NCBI GenBank assembly: GCA_030142905.1
Contig: JASJOG010000560.1
Coordinates: forward strand, 1-64,000
Direction: 5' to 3'
DNA from: Heliopora coerulea
Taxonomy: Eukaryota; Cnidaria; Anthozoa; Scleralcyonacea; Helioporidae
DNA length: 64,000 nt
Both the position numbers and the translations under genes were made by a program. The notes beneath the pieces were generated by a model. That model made no database searches. It was not told the DNA's origin and saw only the letters and a list, made by a program, of their open reading frames with translations. Positions 52,313 through 64,000 of this stretch are shown here, in pieces; the first letter of the stretch is position 1, and each line of letters begins with the position of its first letter.

Positions 52313-53385
52313 TAAACAATTGTTGGATGAGGCTGTCCATGATATCAAGAGTTATCCAGACCGAAGTCAATGTTATCTGCCAAAGCCGAAGGCTGAGGCA
52401 GACACCATTGACCGAGGTCTGGATAATTCTTGATAGTGATTGACCGATCATCGGAATCAGACCGATTATTGCGTTATCGGTAGACAATCGGAATCGGTTG
52501 AAGTTCCTGTATTTCCCGATTATAACCGATTAATATGGAAATAAAACAACTCTTCAGAAGTTTCCAAATTGGCATCGTTTTCATCAGTTTCTTCTATGGT
52601 CAACAGCGAGATGTGCGCGCGTATTTGTCTATCACCAGTCAGTCACTTACACAATCTTATAATGCAATGTGAAATAGATAAAATTACAAAAATAATCGGA
52701 TGTTGATCGTCAGTTCGGCTTGAGCAACCTTCAGATGTCTACTGAAAATTCTTCGACAGATTTCTAGATGAATGGCTTTCTTTTAAATAAATACAAATTG
52801 GTATTTAAGACATTACTATTGTGTGAGTAGGAAATATTTCCTTCACTGCTCAACGCAACCGGAAATAAAGATTTGTTGTTTGCTTTATCCAAGTCTTTTC
52901 AAAACGTCTGCAAGTTGCACGTCGGCTAGCACTGGAACACTGAATGCTCCAGCTGTGCTGTTGTTATTGATTGCTAGTGTCGCGCCAGATGACGAGGCGT
53001 CAGCGAGTCTGGCCGGAAAATTACTTTTTTTTAAAAAAAAAACAAACCTGTATTTTGCTATTTCTCCTACTAACAAGTTGAAGCGTGTGCAAGTCTCTAA
53101 TGCAATGCTACTAACTCAGCAGTGAGTTAAAAATTATTTTACCATGTGAAGGAATTGTGTTTTCTTGCAAGTTTTTGGCCAAGGTAGCCATTTAAAGTTG
53201 TTTACACCAGGTTTGCGTGCAGAATGAATGACGTCATTGGACTCGTTTTGATAATCGGAATCGGAATTGGAATCGGACCGATTATGACTTGGAACAATCG
53301 GTAATCGGTAATTTCCGATTGTGGCATGATCGGTCAATCACTAATTCTTGATACTATATGTAAGCCGAATCCAATAACTCTTTTA
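52313..53385. repeat. Foldback repeat split by a hAT element
   Basis: The arms TTGTTGGATGAGGCTG...ATCAAGAG and the sequence after 53,344 (ATTCTTGATACTATATG...CCGAATCCAATAAC) are imperfect inverted copies. An inner stem TTATCCAGACC/GGTCTGGATAA folds around an AGCC-GAA-GGCT tip at 52,384. The hAT element interrupts the right arm. Confidence 0.6.
52434..53343. mobile_element. hAT-type non-autonomous element (910 bp) with 8-bp duplication
   Basis: The ends TAGTGATTGACCGATCAT and its complement are flanked by ATTCTTGA on both sides (52,426-52,433 and 53,344-53,351). Subterminal ATCGGAATCGG-type repeats occur at both ends. There is no transposase. Confidence 0.85.
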
Positions 53386-54346
53386 TTTTACATTCAAAAA
53401 AAGTGATAGATCAAGAAAAGATTTGCAGTAAAAAGACTCGTGCGATTAACTTTCCAAACTGCTGCAGGGCATTTTTGCTGTATTGTAATTTTTGCGGTCT
53501 TGAGGTGGTTACATTGTCAACGTTCAATACTTTTTTTTGAACAGGTCCGTCGAATAATTCACGATATTTGGCGGAAATGATGTCACGGCTTCCGGACTTT
53601 GAGAATTTACTAGTGAATGTCGACCACTAGAAAACAAGAATGAAATTTGAATGTATAACAAATGATATTATATGATGTAGGGTCCGGTCCACGTTACGTT
53701 TGTGGTGCTTGTTTAGGTGGGTTCCGTTCTGAAAAGTAAACAAGGACATTTGGTATCTGATATCCCTAATCAACATCCAAGGTGTCCTAACTCCACCCCT
53801 TGCATGCTGATGCGGTAGTATTCGGGCTAACACGACCCCGGTTGGCATCTAATTTGATCGTATTAGGTCTAGCACTACTTGTTAAAGCCCATGAGAGGTG
53901 GTAAAACATTTTAGACGCTTGTAGGTTCGTAAGGGAGACCTGAGGGTGAAAGACGGAACAATTATCGAAAATAACAGTGGTAACCTGCAAACATTACGTC
54001 TTCACATGTCATACGAAAAATATGACTATTACTATATGGCTTTGCCTTACCTTTCCTCGTTGTGGGTGTCTATAAAAGTTCCTAAACATGGTAAATTCCA
54101 GAATTTGTTGTCCCACAACCTTATTCTTACAGAGTCGTTAATAATACTATTACCTCAGTAAATGACCATCATTGCCTGCGATGTTTATAATTATTATCAT
54201 CATTATTATTATTATCATTATTACAACTCGCACACCACCCAACTAAGGACAGTCTAAGCCTGCTACGGGCTCCCAGCATCCCGCCAGGTAAGGCCGCAAC
54301 AGACATTGCACATTTCAGGGAACTTGTTGGGGAAAGGAAATTTTAC

Positions 54347-54400
<54 letters not shown>

Positions 54401-55800
54401 TAAGTCTTTTACAAATGAAGACACAGCATACGTGTGACTTTGCAAGTTGATAATTAATATTACAAAAGTAAAGGAAGAACTAATTATTGAAATCGTGACA
54501 AACCATTATATTTACATCATTATTCATAAAAGTAATTAAAAAGACATCTATTTAAAAAAGATCGTTTAAATCTTTTAGTTGTAACTTTTGGAAGAATAAA
54601 CGGATGATCTCGATCTCTTAAAATCCTCTGTCTCTTACACGAGGTTACTTAACACCATTTGATCCGGACGGGCTATCCAACTCCACCTTCCTTTATCAGT
54701 CTGGTTTTTTCGAAAATCTCTTGAATCGGCTGTCTTTTACATATACGGCCTGACCGCTCCTCATGTGACATGAGTTTAAAATATTCTTTCATGAGCATGT
54801 GAATTAGCTTTACCGGCCCCATTCCATGTAAGTCAAAATCACGCGTGGGCAAAAGTTCTATTAAACCTTAAGTTTTCTTGGACAGTTAATTTTGACAAAT
54901 ATGCAATCCTACCGACATTTCCTCTACTTAGTAAGGATAAAAAGCAAAACTTTCAGAAAATCCGAAAATTAGATTAAGTTTTTCGCAATAGGTTGTGTGT
55001 TTTAACGGGTAGGGGACTGGGATGACCTGCAAATTGACCTACACGTCAGCTTCCATGTTGGCTTCAAAATACAGTTTGCAGGTATCGTTCCAGTCTTTTT
55101 AGAGTTCAATAGCTAATCCTAATCCTAGTCCCCTCGCGGAGCAACCGACGGCTGTCGCGCCAGTGGCGTAATCAGGGCTTTCCCAGGTGAGCGGCTTGCC
55201 TACTCGAAACAAATCATTGAGGGAAAAACCAAGGGAAAAATGAGAAAAGGAAGAAGAAAGAAAGAAAAATAGAAAGGCAAAAAAAAGAGTAAATGAAAAT
55301 AGCAAAAGGAAGCGAAGGTGCCGAGGAGGGAAAATGGCGAAAATACGAACAAAAAGAGAGAAATGAAAAAAGTAAGAAATCCGCTGTGCAACATGATTGT
55401 CAAACCAATAAGGTGTGATTAAATTAAAAATGAGGCTTAAAATCTGTGGCAAACGTAGTGAAGAATTCGATGAACCAAGACCTTCCCTGGATCCGTCAAG
55501 GATCGTCAAGTTAGGCTATTGGATCCTGGGCAGTTTTGCTCGCACTCCACGTTCGAAATTCATTTTGAGGAAAATTTTCTGATTTTGCTTACCTAGTAGT
55601 AAGAGGCTGATTACGCCCTTGTTTTGCGCATAAGTATAAGTAGTTTAGGAACTTTGGCATTAGCTATTGAATAAAATGAGCGGGACAAGAAAAAGAAGTC
55701 TTGAGTAGTCAGAATTGCTCATAAGAACGAACAAGTTCCCAATGCAGCAAGGTGAAGAATCAGACATAGTATTAAGCTACTCTGGCTTAAAAGGTTTTGA
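53386..55800. other. Intronic/intergenic, simple repeats only
   Basis: Contains (ATT)n at about 54,355-54,400, a purine-rich AGAAAG/AAAAG stretch at about 55,225-55,380, and repeat-type sequence CTAATCCTAATCCTAGTCCC at 55,113. No open frame here has a recognisable family. Confidence 0.4.
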
Positions 55801-55805
55801 ACACA

Positions 55806-56024
55806 ACTTAAAAAGCTACTATTCATTACCCAACATTGCGACACTCCGGTCTAGTGTCGTCTTTAGGGGCGATCGCTGTGAGGAAGACGTCCCTACTTAA
55901 ACCCTCAGTGGTTTTGTGGGGGTGTAAATAGGGACCTCTTTTTCACAGTGATCGCCCTCGAAGAAGATACTAGACCGGAGTGTCGAAACGTTGGGTGATC
56001 AATAGTAGTTTTTTTTAAGTTACG
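55806..56024. repeat. Foldback element, about 90-bp imperfect stem
   Basis: ACACTCCGGTCTAGTGTCGT...GGCGATCGCTGTGAGGAAG on the left and its inverted counterpart ...CACAGTGATCGCC...CTAGACCGGAGTGT on the right, extending to CTTAAAAAG/ttttttAAGTT at the tips. The loop is about 45 bases. It lies in the intron before the exon at 56,076. Confidence 0.8.
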
Positions 56025-56075
56025 TTCATTACGTTACGTTATATTCAGTTACGTTCCTGATTTATCTATAGTCAG

Positions 56076-56171
56076 CAGTAGTGGGGAGGCCAACCTTGCA
56101 ACTCCTGCGCCATCTGCTCTTAGTCAAAACTGGAAGCCGAAGCGAGATTCGTGTTTGAGAAAGGAGAAACG
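56076..56171 (+). CDS. Third exon of the unrecognised host gene
   Basis: Begins after TATAGTCAG and ends AAA CG|GTAAGC. Ser/Pro/Lys-rich (SSSGEANLATPAPSALSQNW, then basic KRDSCLRKEKR). Phases match 52,217 and 57,010. A disordered linker is likely. Confidence 0.5.
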
Positions 56172-57009
56172 GTAAGCGATAGAGCTCACATTGTATTCCT
56201 GTTTGTGTGCATGCCCGTCAACAAAATTCCGTCCCTTTCTTTGCAAAAGAAAATTGTTCTTGACTCCCGAACAGCGAAATTGGATGTTATTTAATGATTG
56301 ATTTGGTTTCCTTCGTTAATCATGAAGATGGATCCACAACTCATCTTGTCAAGAAAAGTGTATGTGCTAGAAAAAGCTCCCAAATTGACAGCATTGAGCA
56401 GGAATTAGAAATCCTGGAGTGAATATCGAAAATCACAAGGATGTATACAGATTTAACATATACCTCGCTGGTGAATAGTGTTTATTGCACAATCTGATTG
56501 GTTCCCCTATCTCGGAATATCCTGCACTATTTACCTCAGAGCAAAACAAGATGGCGTCCAGTTTTGTTTAAGTTATGGAAGAAGAACTTTTTAAGTGAAC
56601 GAAGTCGCCGTGCCATACAATACCAAAACAGAAAAAAAATTGGGCAATAAAATATTCAAACGTATCTATTTCTTTTACTTTTTGGCGAAAAATGCACCCA
56701 GGATGAGTTCAAAATGTTTTGTTTACAAATGATGAGTGGGTGACAAGTCGACTGAGTTCGGTAAAATTATTTTAAAAATTTGAAAAATATATACGTGAAA
56801 ACAGTGATGCAAGGTATATGATAAAACAATTATTCACCTCAGTTTCGGTGAATAGTGTATAATTGTTAAATTGTTTCATACACGCCTTCGCGTACCTAAT
56901 CAGATTTATATCGCTTTCTGTCCTCTGATGCACGAATGACCAGATTTTATAAGAGTTTGAATGTTAGTATGTCACACAGCTCATTTTAGGACCCTTCTCT
57001 TTGTTTTAG

Positions 57010-57216
57010 ATGGGAAGACATAATGAATTACGGGGGGGCGACTATCTCCGACATGCCAAGGAGTATGCCCGGAAAAAGCTTCTTTTATCTTCGACTAGTT
57101 CACATATTTCTTCCTCTTTTATTGGCCAAGCTTGGCAAGTCCGTAGAGTCTGTAATCCTCAGTGATATTCTCTACTCGATGATTTTGCCAAAAAAGATAT
57201 TTGACTCGCTTTGTGG
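57010..57216 (+). CDS. Fourth exon of the unrecognised host gene
   Basis: Acceptor TTTGTTTTAG, donor GG|GTAACA. It encodes WEDIMNYGG and an alpha-solenoid-like stretch (FYLRLVHIFLPLLLAKLGKS, VILSDILYSMILPKKIFDSL). Hydrophobic helix pairs fit a HEAT-type fold. The following exon was not found in matching phase within the next 5 kb. Confidence 0.6.
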
Positions 57217-60200
57217 GTAACAAGCCAATCTAACTTTACCAGGTACACCAAATTTAATAGCGAACCAACTTTAATCGTGACACAAAGGACCCATTTACAC
57301 GATATGATTGTCGTATGCAGTTGTTCATCCTGAGGTATGTAATGTGTTACTGACGTGTAACAAGAAACGAAAAGATTTATTCACAAACGCAAAAAGAAAC
57401 TAAAGAGTTAAGACAATAACTAAAAATGTTAAAGGCTTATCTGTCGTCTCGACACTTTTAAGCTTGCGACTCTGACGACCCAACGGTGAAAGATGATAAA
57501 AGGTTCCAGCAGCAAAGCGTTCCAACCAACTGTTAACTTCTTGTATTCAGGTAACGATCTTGAGCACATAACAACATGAAACAACACACAATAACACACA
57601 CCGAGGGTCGGAGCGAGTCGCGCTTATATAGCCTGTCCGTAAACTATGACGTCACCTTACGTCATTTCTTAAAATGACCTAATATACTATTTTTACAAAC
57701 AGTCATGACAATGCTCATGACTCAAGTAACCTAAAAAGCATGACAATGTTCATGACTCAAGTAACCTGAAAAGCATGACAATGTTCATGACTCAAGTAAC
57801 CTGAAAAGTACTTACATCAGCATGAGTCAGCAAAATTACAATCTCAGTATGAATAAGCGGTATGACTAAGTAAAAACTATAGGAAATTCGAATGTTCGAG
57901 AATGTTCTCGGCGCGTGACGACTGTCACGTAACAAATGTTGTCTCATAGGCACATTTCCTGTGTTCAGTTTGCTCACTAATGTAGCAGCACTTCCGGAAG
58001 AACTCTGGTGGGTTAATCGGATACACCAGAACGAACAGTCGTATGCGAGAACCGTATCGTGTAAATGGGCCCTTAGTAGATTTTTTACATTTGAAGGTTC
58101 ATCTAACTTTCTCGTAGAGAGCCTGTTAGTCACTGTGGATAAGGAGAGAAATCTCGCAATACTTGTCATGGGCTAATGTTAGAATTAGGAATGGTCAGTG
58201 TATCTGTACGTATCTGCGATGCCTGCATTTACTCTTTCTCGGCAGAACCTCTCCCTTTAACGTGTAAAATCGTCTGGCTTTAGCCAGAGTAAGCTACTTG
58301 AACACACTGCTTTTGCTGGGAAAGAGCTGAGACAGTTATAACAACTTTTTCCCGGCACGATATCTCCCCTTGATGAGTAAAATCGTTTGGCGTTAGCCAG
58401 AGTAAAATAATATTAACGTTAGTCACTGTGTTACGTATGAAAATTGTTCAAATCGATGAAAGTGCTCATCGCAAAACTATACCTTCGAAGTGAAACGAAA
58501 GTTGTCAATTAACTCTTTCCCGGCGGGATATGACTTTTATAGTTTTATTCTGGCTCACTGACACGATTTTATACGTCAGGAGGTGAGCTCCTGCAGTGAA
58601 AGGGTTAAACTAGGGTCAGCTGCTATATCACAGAGTTGGAAAAGAGTCGAGCAAAAGAAAACCATTGTCGACGTCGTAGTGCACTTCATCCGCAATGATA
58701 AATAGAACTTCGACGGTAAATAAAAAGTAAAGTAGTAAAAGTACTTCGTTACTTGTAAGTTCCAGGATTCCTTACGTGATGTAACGAAGTAGTTTTCGTT
58801 CCTGGCAAGCACAGGAGTATCCTCGAGGCCTTTTCGAAAATAGAGTGAGGCGGTTTTCGAAAAAAACCGAAACCGTAAACCGTCGCGAAAAACTTCCGAG
58901 AAAACCGACATAACCGATCTTTCGCATTAACTAATTTACTGTGGATCAAAAGTAAGTTAAGAAGCATGTGTTTACTTTATGAACCGATAATACTGGTGAA
59001 ATCATAAGAAATTATATAGCCTTTATCAATCATACATGAAAATTTGAAATCCTATGTATTCAATACAAATGCTTTTGATCCTGTTATCCGAAACATTAAT
59101 CTCACTTCCGAATGATCCGACAGAACGCTACTCTTGTTGAATCCGAATTCGCGTTAAATGCAAAGCCGATAAAGTCAAATTGATAAATGCTGAATCGCTT
59201 TTTCGGCTTCTGTTCCCCAAAGCCACCTAGATCTACTGCACTTGAAATTACCAAAATCGCCCCGACGATGCCTTGATACTTCCCTCCGACCCTTGCCCTT
59301 CGAAATTCGTGATTACACTCTTTAGACAATCACTCAACTTTATGCGTTTTTAATCATGATCTGGATCTCAAGCTTATCACCAGCTGTGCTGGTAATTTTC
59401 ATGGCTCCTGTGCACTATCTGAGTTTTCTGAACTCCAGTTTAAGAATCTCCTTAGCCTACTGCTCGGCGAAAAAGTGGACATCTTTGAGGACAGCCAAAC
59501 TGCTCCGAAGCACTATCCGTTCTCGAACACACCTTCAGTTCAGACACGTAAATTAATGCTGATAATCACCATCCGAGGACTTCTCTTAAACCGTGGACTA
59601 AATAACCCAGTAAGTGTGTCTCGCGTTACTTTCAGTGAGGCATCTCTGAAATCATCACCGTTTGTTCTTTTGCTTATTTTCTCGTTCGTTCGTTCGAACT
59701 TCATTTTTGATCAGTGACCTGCAATTTTCAGAACATACTCGTTGAATCCAGCGTACGGACACCTCACTGCCCAAATGAATAACACAGCTCTTAATGATGC
59801 GGAAAGGCATTTCAAAAAAATGGTTGCCCGATGGGTAACCTACTTGAAAAGTTAATTTCGGACCTAGATACTGCTACCCAAATTGCCGATCCCCCCTGTT
59901 ACGTCAGCTGAATACAATTACCAGAACACTTTGCGGTTTTTTATTTCCATGCAAACATTCCATTCCCAAAGCGAATGGAAAGACAGTTGTTCCGATTAAC
60001 ATTACAAACAAGACTTCTAAAGGCATTCTGGTAGTTGCATTCAGCAGATGTATAAAGGGAGCCGTCTATTACTGTATGTGTTTGCCAGAAACTTGTTTAC
60101 CTGAAGTGAACGTTTTCTTATTGCACTTACCTTGCTTAGGCCCTACTAGACTTTCTGGTTAAAGCGCTGTGTATAACTAATACCACGATCACCACGAAAG

Positions 60201-61055
60201 AAAATGGTCAAAAATACTTTACTTATGTAAGTATTGCTATGTTAGATTTGACTCATCTGTCCATGTACACCTACTTTTTAGTGCTCTGATATTTTACCTA
60301 CCTCATGGTCACCCATACACTTCCTAACCCAGTTAGTGGAGCTTAACGTCGGCATTTCATAGATCCAACCAAACGATATTTCACCGTCCGAGCTAGGCCC
60401 CAGGCCTCGTGGTAAACAACGTTCACCGCCTAGCTTACACACTGAAACCTGATAAATATATACGTGGTATAAAACTAATTTTCTGGCTTATCTGCGAACG
60501 GTGATTATCCGGGTCGCTTAACTCCAGTAAAAGCTCTAAACGTTGAAAATTACTGTGTTCATCACCTGAATTATACTTTAAACCACTATCCTATCGATAT
60601 ACCTTGCAACGGACTGACCGCCTTCCGGGTTACTTAAGGGGCGTAACCCAAGCAAAACGCATAACTCTAGAAACTAACTGGGTTTACCATCTAGCTTGCT
60701 AGGGACCTCACGATCTACGACGTCAACTTTAACGATGACGTCCTTTAAAATTTCTGCATTTAAAGAAACCACGGCTTCTTGACCACCATTCTTCATACTT
60801 GTGGCTCATTTTATGACTCCTGAAACGCTTCGACCCTCCTAAAATGAATGCAGGCACGGGTTGAGTTCAATCTAAGCTAACAGCTTTTTTCACTCCTCGA
60901 GCTGATGCATGTCTTGCTTAACACGTGAAAAATTGTCCAGGCGCCGTTGTATTTGTAACGACGGCGGTGTTGACAGTGCTCTGGAGAACAAAAATTATTC
61001 ATTCTCTTCGTTTTTCATGAAAAATTCTTTCGTTCAAAGGACGTTAAAAACGATT
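57217..61055. other. Long intron/intergenic, dispersed repeats
   Basis: Contains a 35-bp tandem repeat at 57,704-57,808 and three related blocks with GTAAAATCGT(C/T)TGGC(T/G)TTAGCCAGAGTAA around 58,260-58,600, which look like a dispersed miniature repeat (CCCGGC...GTGAAAGGGTTAA end). No gene is supported. Confidence 0.4.
57704..57808. repeat. 35-bp tandem repeat, three copies
   Basis: Unit starts CATGACAATGTTCATGACTC and ends AAGTAACCTGAAAAG; the first copy has two substitutions. Confidence 0.9.
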
Positions 61056-61140
61056 CTTGAGCCCTAGACGGGGATCGAACCCGTAACTTTCTGATGACCG
61101 ATGAGACGCTCTAACCATTGATCAGATGGTAAGCTAAGGT
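61056..61140 (-). repeat. tRNA-derived SINE, 5' half, split by a hAT element
   Basis: Minus-strand B-box GGTTCGATCCC and GTCTAGGGCTC end as at 11,299. The outer arm of the same SINE (GAGCTTGACGAACGTTCATC) is found at about 62,063, on the far side of the inserted element. Confidence 0.6.
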
Positions 61141-61152
61141 GCAAGTTCGACA

Positions 61153-62032
61153 CAGGGGTGGACTTCGAGTGGTTCACTGGGTTTCTAGAAACTACTCAAA
61201 CGTTGGACCAAAACATTGGAAAACGACAAGCTATTCTTGCGAACATGCCTAATAATACTTGGACCTTCCATATTTTTATTCTCCCACTTTACCAACTATG
61301 TCCAAACTTAATATACCCCGACAAAAAATTTTCTTTGATGTTTTTTACATTTACGCTAGGCAATAGCTCCCGAAACCTGAGCCAACCCAGGAGAAACTCG
61401 TGAACTACCAAGCTTTCAATTTTAATTGGCTATTATATTCGTGAACCCATCAAAACTCATCTTCATTGACTTAGCCATTGTGAGTGTACAGCTCATAAAC
61501 CACTCACACTTCACTCAGATGTGGCGTCGGCATCGGCTGAGGGGATCCAACTTGCCGCCAAGAAGACTGTTCGTGATTTGATGTGGGACTAATTTTTTAT
61601 GGAAGTATTGCGAGATTTTCCGATGCAGAAAAGTTTGAGTTTATCCAGAATGTCTGGAAGCTTGATGTACAGTTCGAATTCCCGCAATGTGATCGTCGAG
61701 ACTTCGGTAAACTCCGAAGTCCTGACAAGATTGACTAATTCAATTCTCGTGGCTCGTGTACTCCAAATATCTTGATGGCGCTTTCTGCTTGCCTTGTCTT
61801 TCTTTCGGAGTACAATATGGCAAGAACGCTGCGATAGGTTGTTCCGAACACCTTTGACGTTTTGGACCTCGGCTTGCGTGAAATTTGAGCGGTACTCGAG
61901 ACCCACAAAATATGTCCACCAAATGCAGCAAATACTAAAGTTTCAAAATTTTCCCGGGAGCGTATCTCCGGATGCCCCCCCGAAATTCATTGGCTAATGA
62001 ACCACTCATAAGAAACGCTGGATCCACCCCTG
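61153..62032. mobile_element. hAT-like non-autonomous element (880 bp)
   Basis: CAGGGGTGGA at 61,153 and TCCACCCCTG ending at 62,032 are inverted, and a subterminal AGTGGTTCA is shared by both arms. The flanking 8-mers (GTTCGACA and TGCGACCT) match only partly, so the duplication has decayed or the ends are off by a few bases. No transposase is recognised inside; an open frame of 105 codons on the minus strand (61,589-61,906) has no known family. Confidence 0.6.
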
Positions 62033-63002
62033 TGCGACCTGAGCGTTTTTCTCAGGATAGAGCTTGACGAACGTTCATCTATCATTTAAAATTACGTTGG
62101 TCACATATGAGATGAGTATTGCCTAGTTTAACTCTACCAAACATCGCAGTTTTTCTCCGGGTGTCGCGAATGCCTCCGTTCCCCGTCATTTTCCGCGACA
62201 AGTGTTTTTTATGAAGAACAACCCTCTCATGTGTCCTCGGTTAAGGGTGTGTCGCCTTCCTGTTTACAAGCTAAATTTAAATTTTACCCGATCTCTCACA
62301 CGGGTTGTTCGGTTTTCTTTATTAGTAACACTGCGCCCATGAGGCGTGGTCCTTACTAGACCTCAACGGAAAAACAACTTAACAGCTTAGATGCTGTAGC
62401 TGATAGGATTATCCACTATAAACAAATACTTTACTTTACTTTTCTCTCGGATAGAAGGGGATTTGTAAATGTTTAAAGTGAATGCGATTTTGACGAAAAA
62501 CGTTCGATAAATTTTATTGTGACACTTTTGATCTTTTTTTTAGGCTAACACGAAAAAGGTGATTTCGTTGACAGCAAAAGCAAACAGAGACACTCTTAAT
62601 GCTAATGACTTCAACGTTGGAATACCACTTGAGCTGTGTATGCTGAAACGTCGTGATAGGACTGTAGCGACACAAAGGAGCTCACTAATTTTAGTGAAAT
62701 AATTTTTTAAATGCAAACATGTTATACACCGAAAACGTTTTGCTATTGGTCACTGGGGTCGAAATTTACTGTATTCCACTGCTCTGTGTACAGAAAAATA
62801 CCTAACGGAGCAATGGATTTCCAGAACTTGGTATTCTGTTTGTGTAGTAAAAGATATAAGAATAAAGCACAGCATAGCACTTTACGAATAGCCACGGACA
62901 CAGAATCGGTACGTAAGATTTAATAAATAATCTTCATTGTAAATTACGCTTCCTGCCTGACAAATCACTGGCTGATATTAAACAGATGGTCAAAAGATAG
63001 TG
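62033..63002. other. SINE arm, then a weak exon candidate
   Basis: 62,033-62,090 is the outer arm of the split SINE. After TTTTTTTAG at 62,543 a + strand open stretch of 52 codons runs to TAA at 62,698 (includes VISLTAKANRDTLN), but no donor or family supports it. Nothing else seen. Confidence 0.3.
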
Positions 63003-63072
63003 GCTGCTGGTAGCACAGTGGTAGTGCACGTGTCTCTCACCGCTGTGGCTAGGTTTCGATTCTGGCTCCATG
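63003..63072 (+). repeat. tRNA-derived SINE head
   Basis: TAGCACAGTGGTAGTGCACG (A-box) and GGTTTCGATTC (B-box) at tRNA-like spacing. The D-arm side is good but no anticodon arm closes cleanly, so this is a SINE and not a tRNA gene. Confidence 0.55.
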
Positions 63073-63238
63073 CATTTATTTGATTAAAGTTACCTTGGTC
63101 ACTTGTGAGAAGAGCGTTGTCCAGTTTGACTCTACCAAGCAAATGCCGTCATGCTGTATTTGTGACGTGTATGCGTACACGACAGTACAAAACCGATTGT
63201 AGCTGATCCCTAAATGTCTTTTTTTGTCTTGTTCTTAG

Positions 63239-63349
63239 GCTCTAGCGGTACAGGTTTTGGTTGTGTTAGCTGTGCGTAAAGCCACCTTGAAAGAGCACAA
63301 GGTCAAAGTCGGCTGGTTAAACCAGATTGCCAGGGCGTTTTGTGGATCG
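63239..63349 (+). CDS. Probable exon of a host gene, 37 codons
   Basis: Acceptor TTGTTCTTAG and donor TCG|GTAATT, phase 0 at both ends. It encodes helical ALAVQVLVVLAVRKATLKEH and VGWLNQIARAFCGS, similar in character to the exons at 51,824-57,216, and may belong to the same gene. Confidence 0.45.
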
Positions 63350-64000
63350 GTAATTAAATTTAACTGGTTTTTATGAGTTGTTGTGTAGGACTGGGTAGGC
63401 TAAAGTGGGACGCATGGGATGATACGGGGAGTCATTTGGTACTGAGGACAGTTTTTGAACAGGAGGTGGGGTACAAGATGGGGAACTGGGAACAGGGAAG
63501 TTGTGGAATAGGAGGTGGGGTACAAGGCGAGTAGAGTACTGGTTTGTAGAAAGGGTTGATAGAAGCATGGCGAAGTTCAGTCGCGCGTGCGCGTCAACGT
63601 CTTTGCGTGTTTGTGCTTTGTGTCCTCACGTGTTCGTTAGCATTTAAATGTGTGTTTGGGTGTGCCTTTACATGTTCTGCTGCCACTTTTTCTGGAATGC
63701 TTATCAGCTTTGCTTTCCTAAATTGACTCTACTAGCTGTGACTGTTTCATAAAAACAGTTAACGGCAGTGTTAGCTGGTTCATATAAAAATTGTTAGGTG
63801 CGTTATGCTTGATACAAAACCAAAAAGATTTATACAAATAACTGGATTGCACCCTGTCAGGAAACCTAACTCATAAATAAAGCAACTTTAGCCAGAAATT
63901 TATCCTGCTAGCAGGATGTGTGTGTATTTTCCTAAAGTACCCATTGAGGCCTAAAGTGGCCTTGGATTTTAAGTACAACTTCATTTAATCAAAGCCCATT
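63350..64000. other. Intronic/intergenic, G-rich repeat
   Basis: Two near copies of an AGGAGGTGGGGTACAAG unit at about 63,459 and 63,509. Nothing else recognised. Confidence 0.35.

Noticed and set aside
52384..52394. AGCC-GAA-GGCT mini-hairpin outside the Polinton
   Set aside because: It is the turn of a larger host foldback, so it is explained by that structure; it does show that single hairpins of this form can arise by chance, a caveat for the hairpin finding.
57704..57808. CRISPR-like array
   Set aside because: Direct tandem repeat without spacers, and the genome is eukaryotic.
61589..61931. Minus-strand frames inside the hAT-like element as a transposase
   Set aside because: No hAT dimerisation or catalytic motif visible; short and without family resemblance.
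63003..63072. tRNA gene candidate on the + strand
   Set aside because: Good A- and B-box spacing, but no anticodon stem or acceptor stem that pairs; SINE-like.

Overview
The window is eukaryotic, repeat-rich metazoan DNA with split genes, GT-AG introns, tRNA-derived SINEs, a CR1-like LINE, hAT and pogo miniature elements and microsatellites. The families present and the close match of the central element to proteins I know from corals and Hydra suggest a cnidarian, most likely an anthozoan such as a stony coral. The organism call is inference.

Layout. 1-612 is a polypyrimidine microsatellite. 1,623-11,292 is a mobile element with ~340 bp terminal inverted repeats. It encloses a decayed multi-exon gene with a FEN1/XPG-type 5'-nuclease signature, and a ~5 kb LINE (SGNH-esterase ORF1, endonuclease/reverse transcriptase ORF2) is inserted in the middle. 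11,299-13,344 holds SINE-type repeats. 13,345-17,480 and 27,525-32,398 are two copies of one ~4 kb repeat. Between them lie a deleted pogo-like transposon (18,216-18,973), a host C2H2 zinc-finger gene on the + strand (exons from 19,461 to about 24,550, ending in a Gln-rich exon) and a deleted Crypton-like tyrosine-recombinase relic (24,894-26,075). From 49,747 to the end there are exons of an unrecognised + strand host gene (51,824 onward), two hAT-type non-autonomous elements, large foldback repeats and more SINEs.

The main object is an AT-rich 17.3 kb Polinton/Maverick-type virus-like element at 32,399-49,740. It has 22-bp perfect terminal inverted repeats and a 6-bp target duplication (TGTCGT). 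The repeat copy at 17,455-17,480 preserves the unoccupied site. A leftward block encodes the integrase with chromodomain, a membrane protein, the probable major capsid protein, the packaging ATPase and a small helical protein. A rightward block, starting from a 21-bp divergent promoter, encodes structural and membrane proteins, two fibre-like proteins with repeated collar motifs and lectin-like C-termini, a SAP/NUMOD1-like DNA-binding protein and protein-primed DNA polymerase B with an embedded HNH module. No adenain-type protease was found, the left end is truncated into a coding sequence, and polymerase and at least two other genes are broken, so this copy is probably dead.

Most unusual signal: the element is strewn with GC-rich mini-hairpins with 3-nt loops (GAA/AAA/AGA/GCA classes, several containing GCGAAGC). 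They are inserted in frame in four unrelated proteins, giving a shared peptide like DRPKVSAAKL, and clustered at the right end. They look like a palindromic parasite, or a functional hairpin code, of this virus-like element. A second candidate system is the FEN-like nuclease gene packaged between long inverted repeats.
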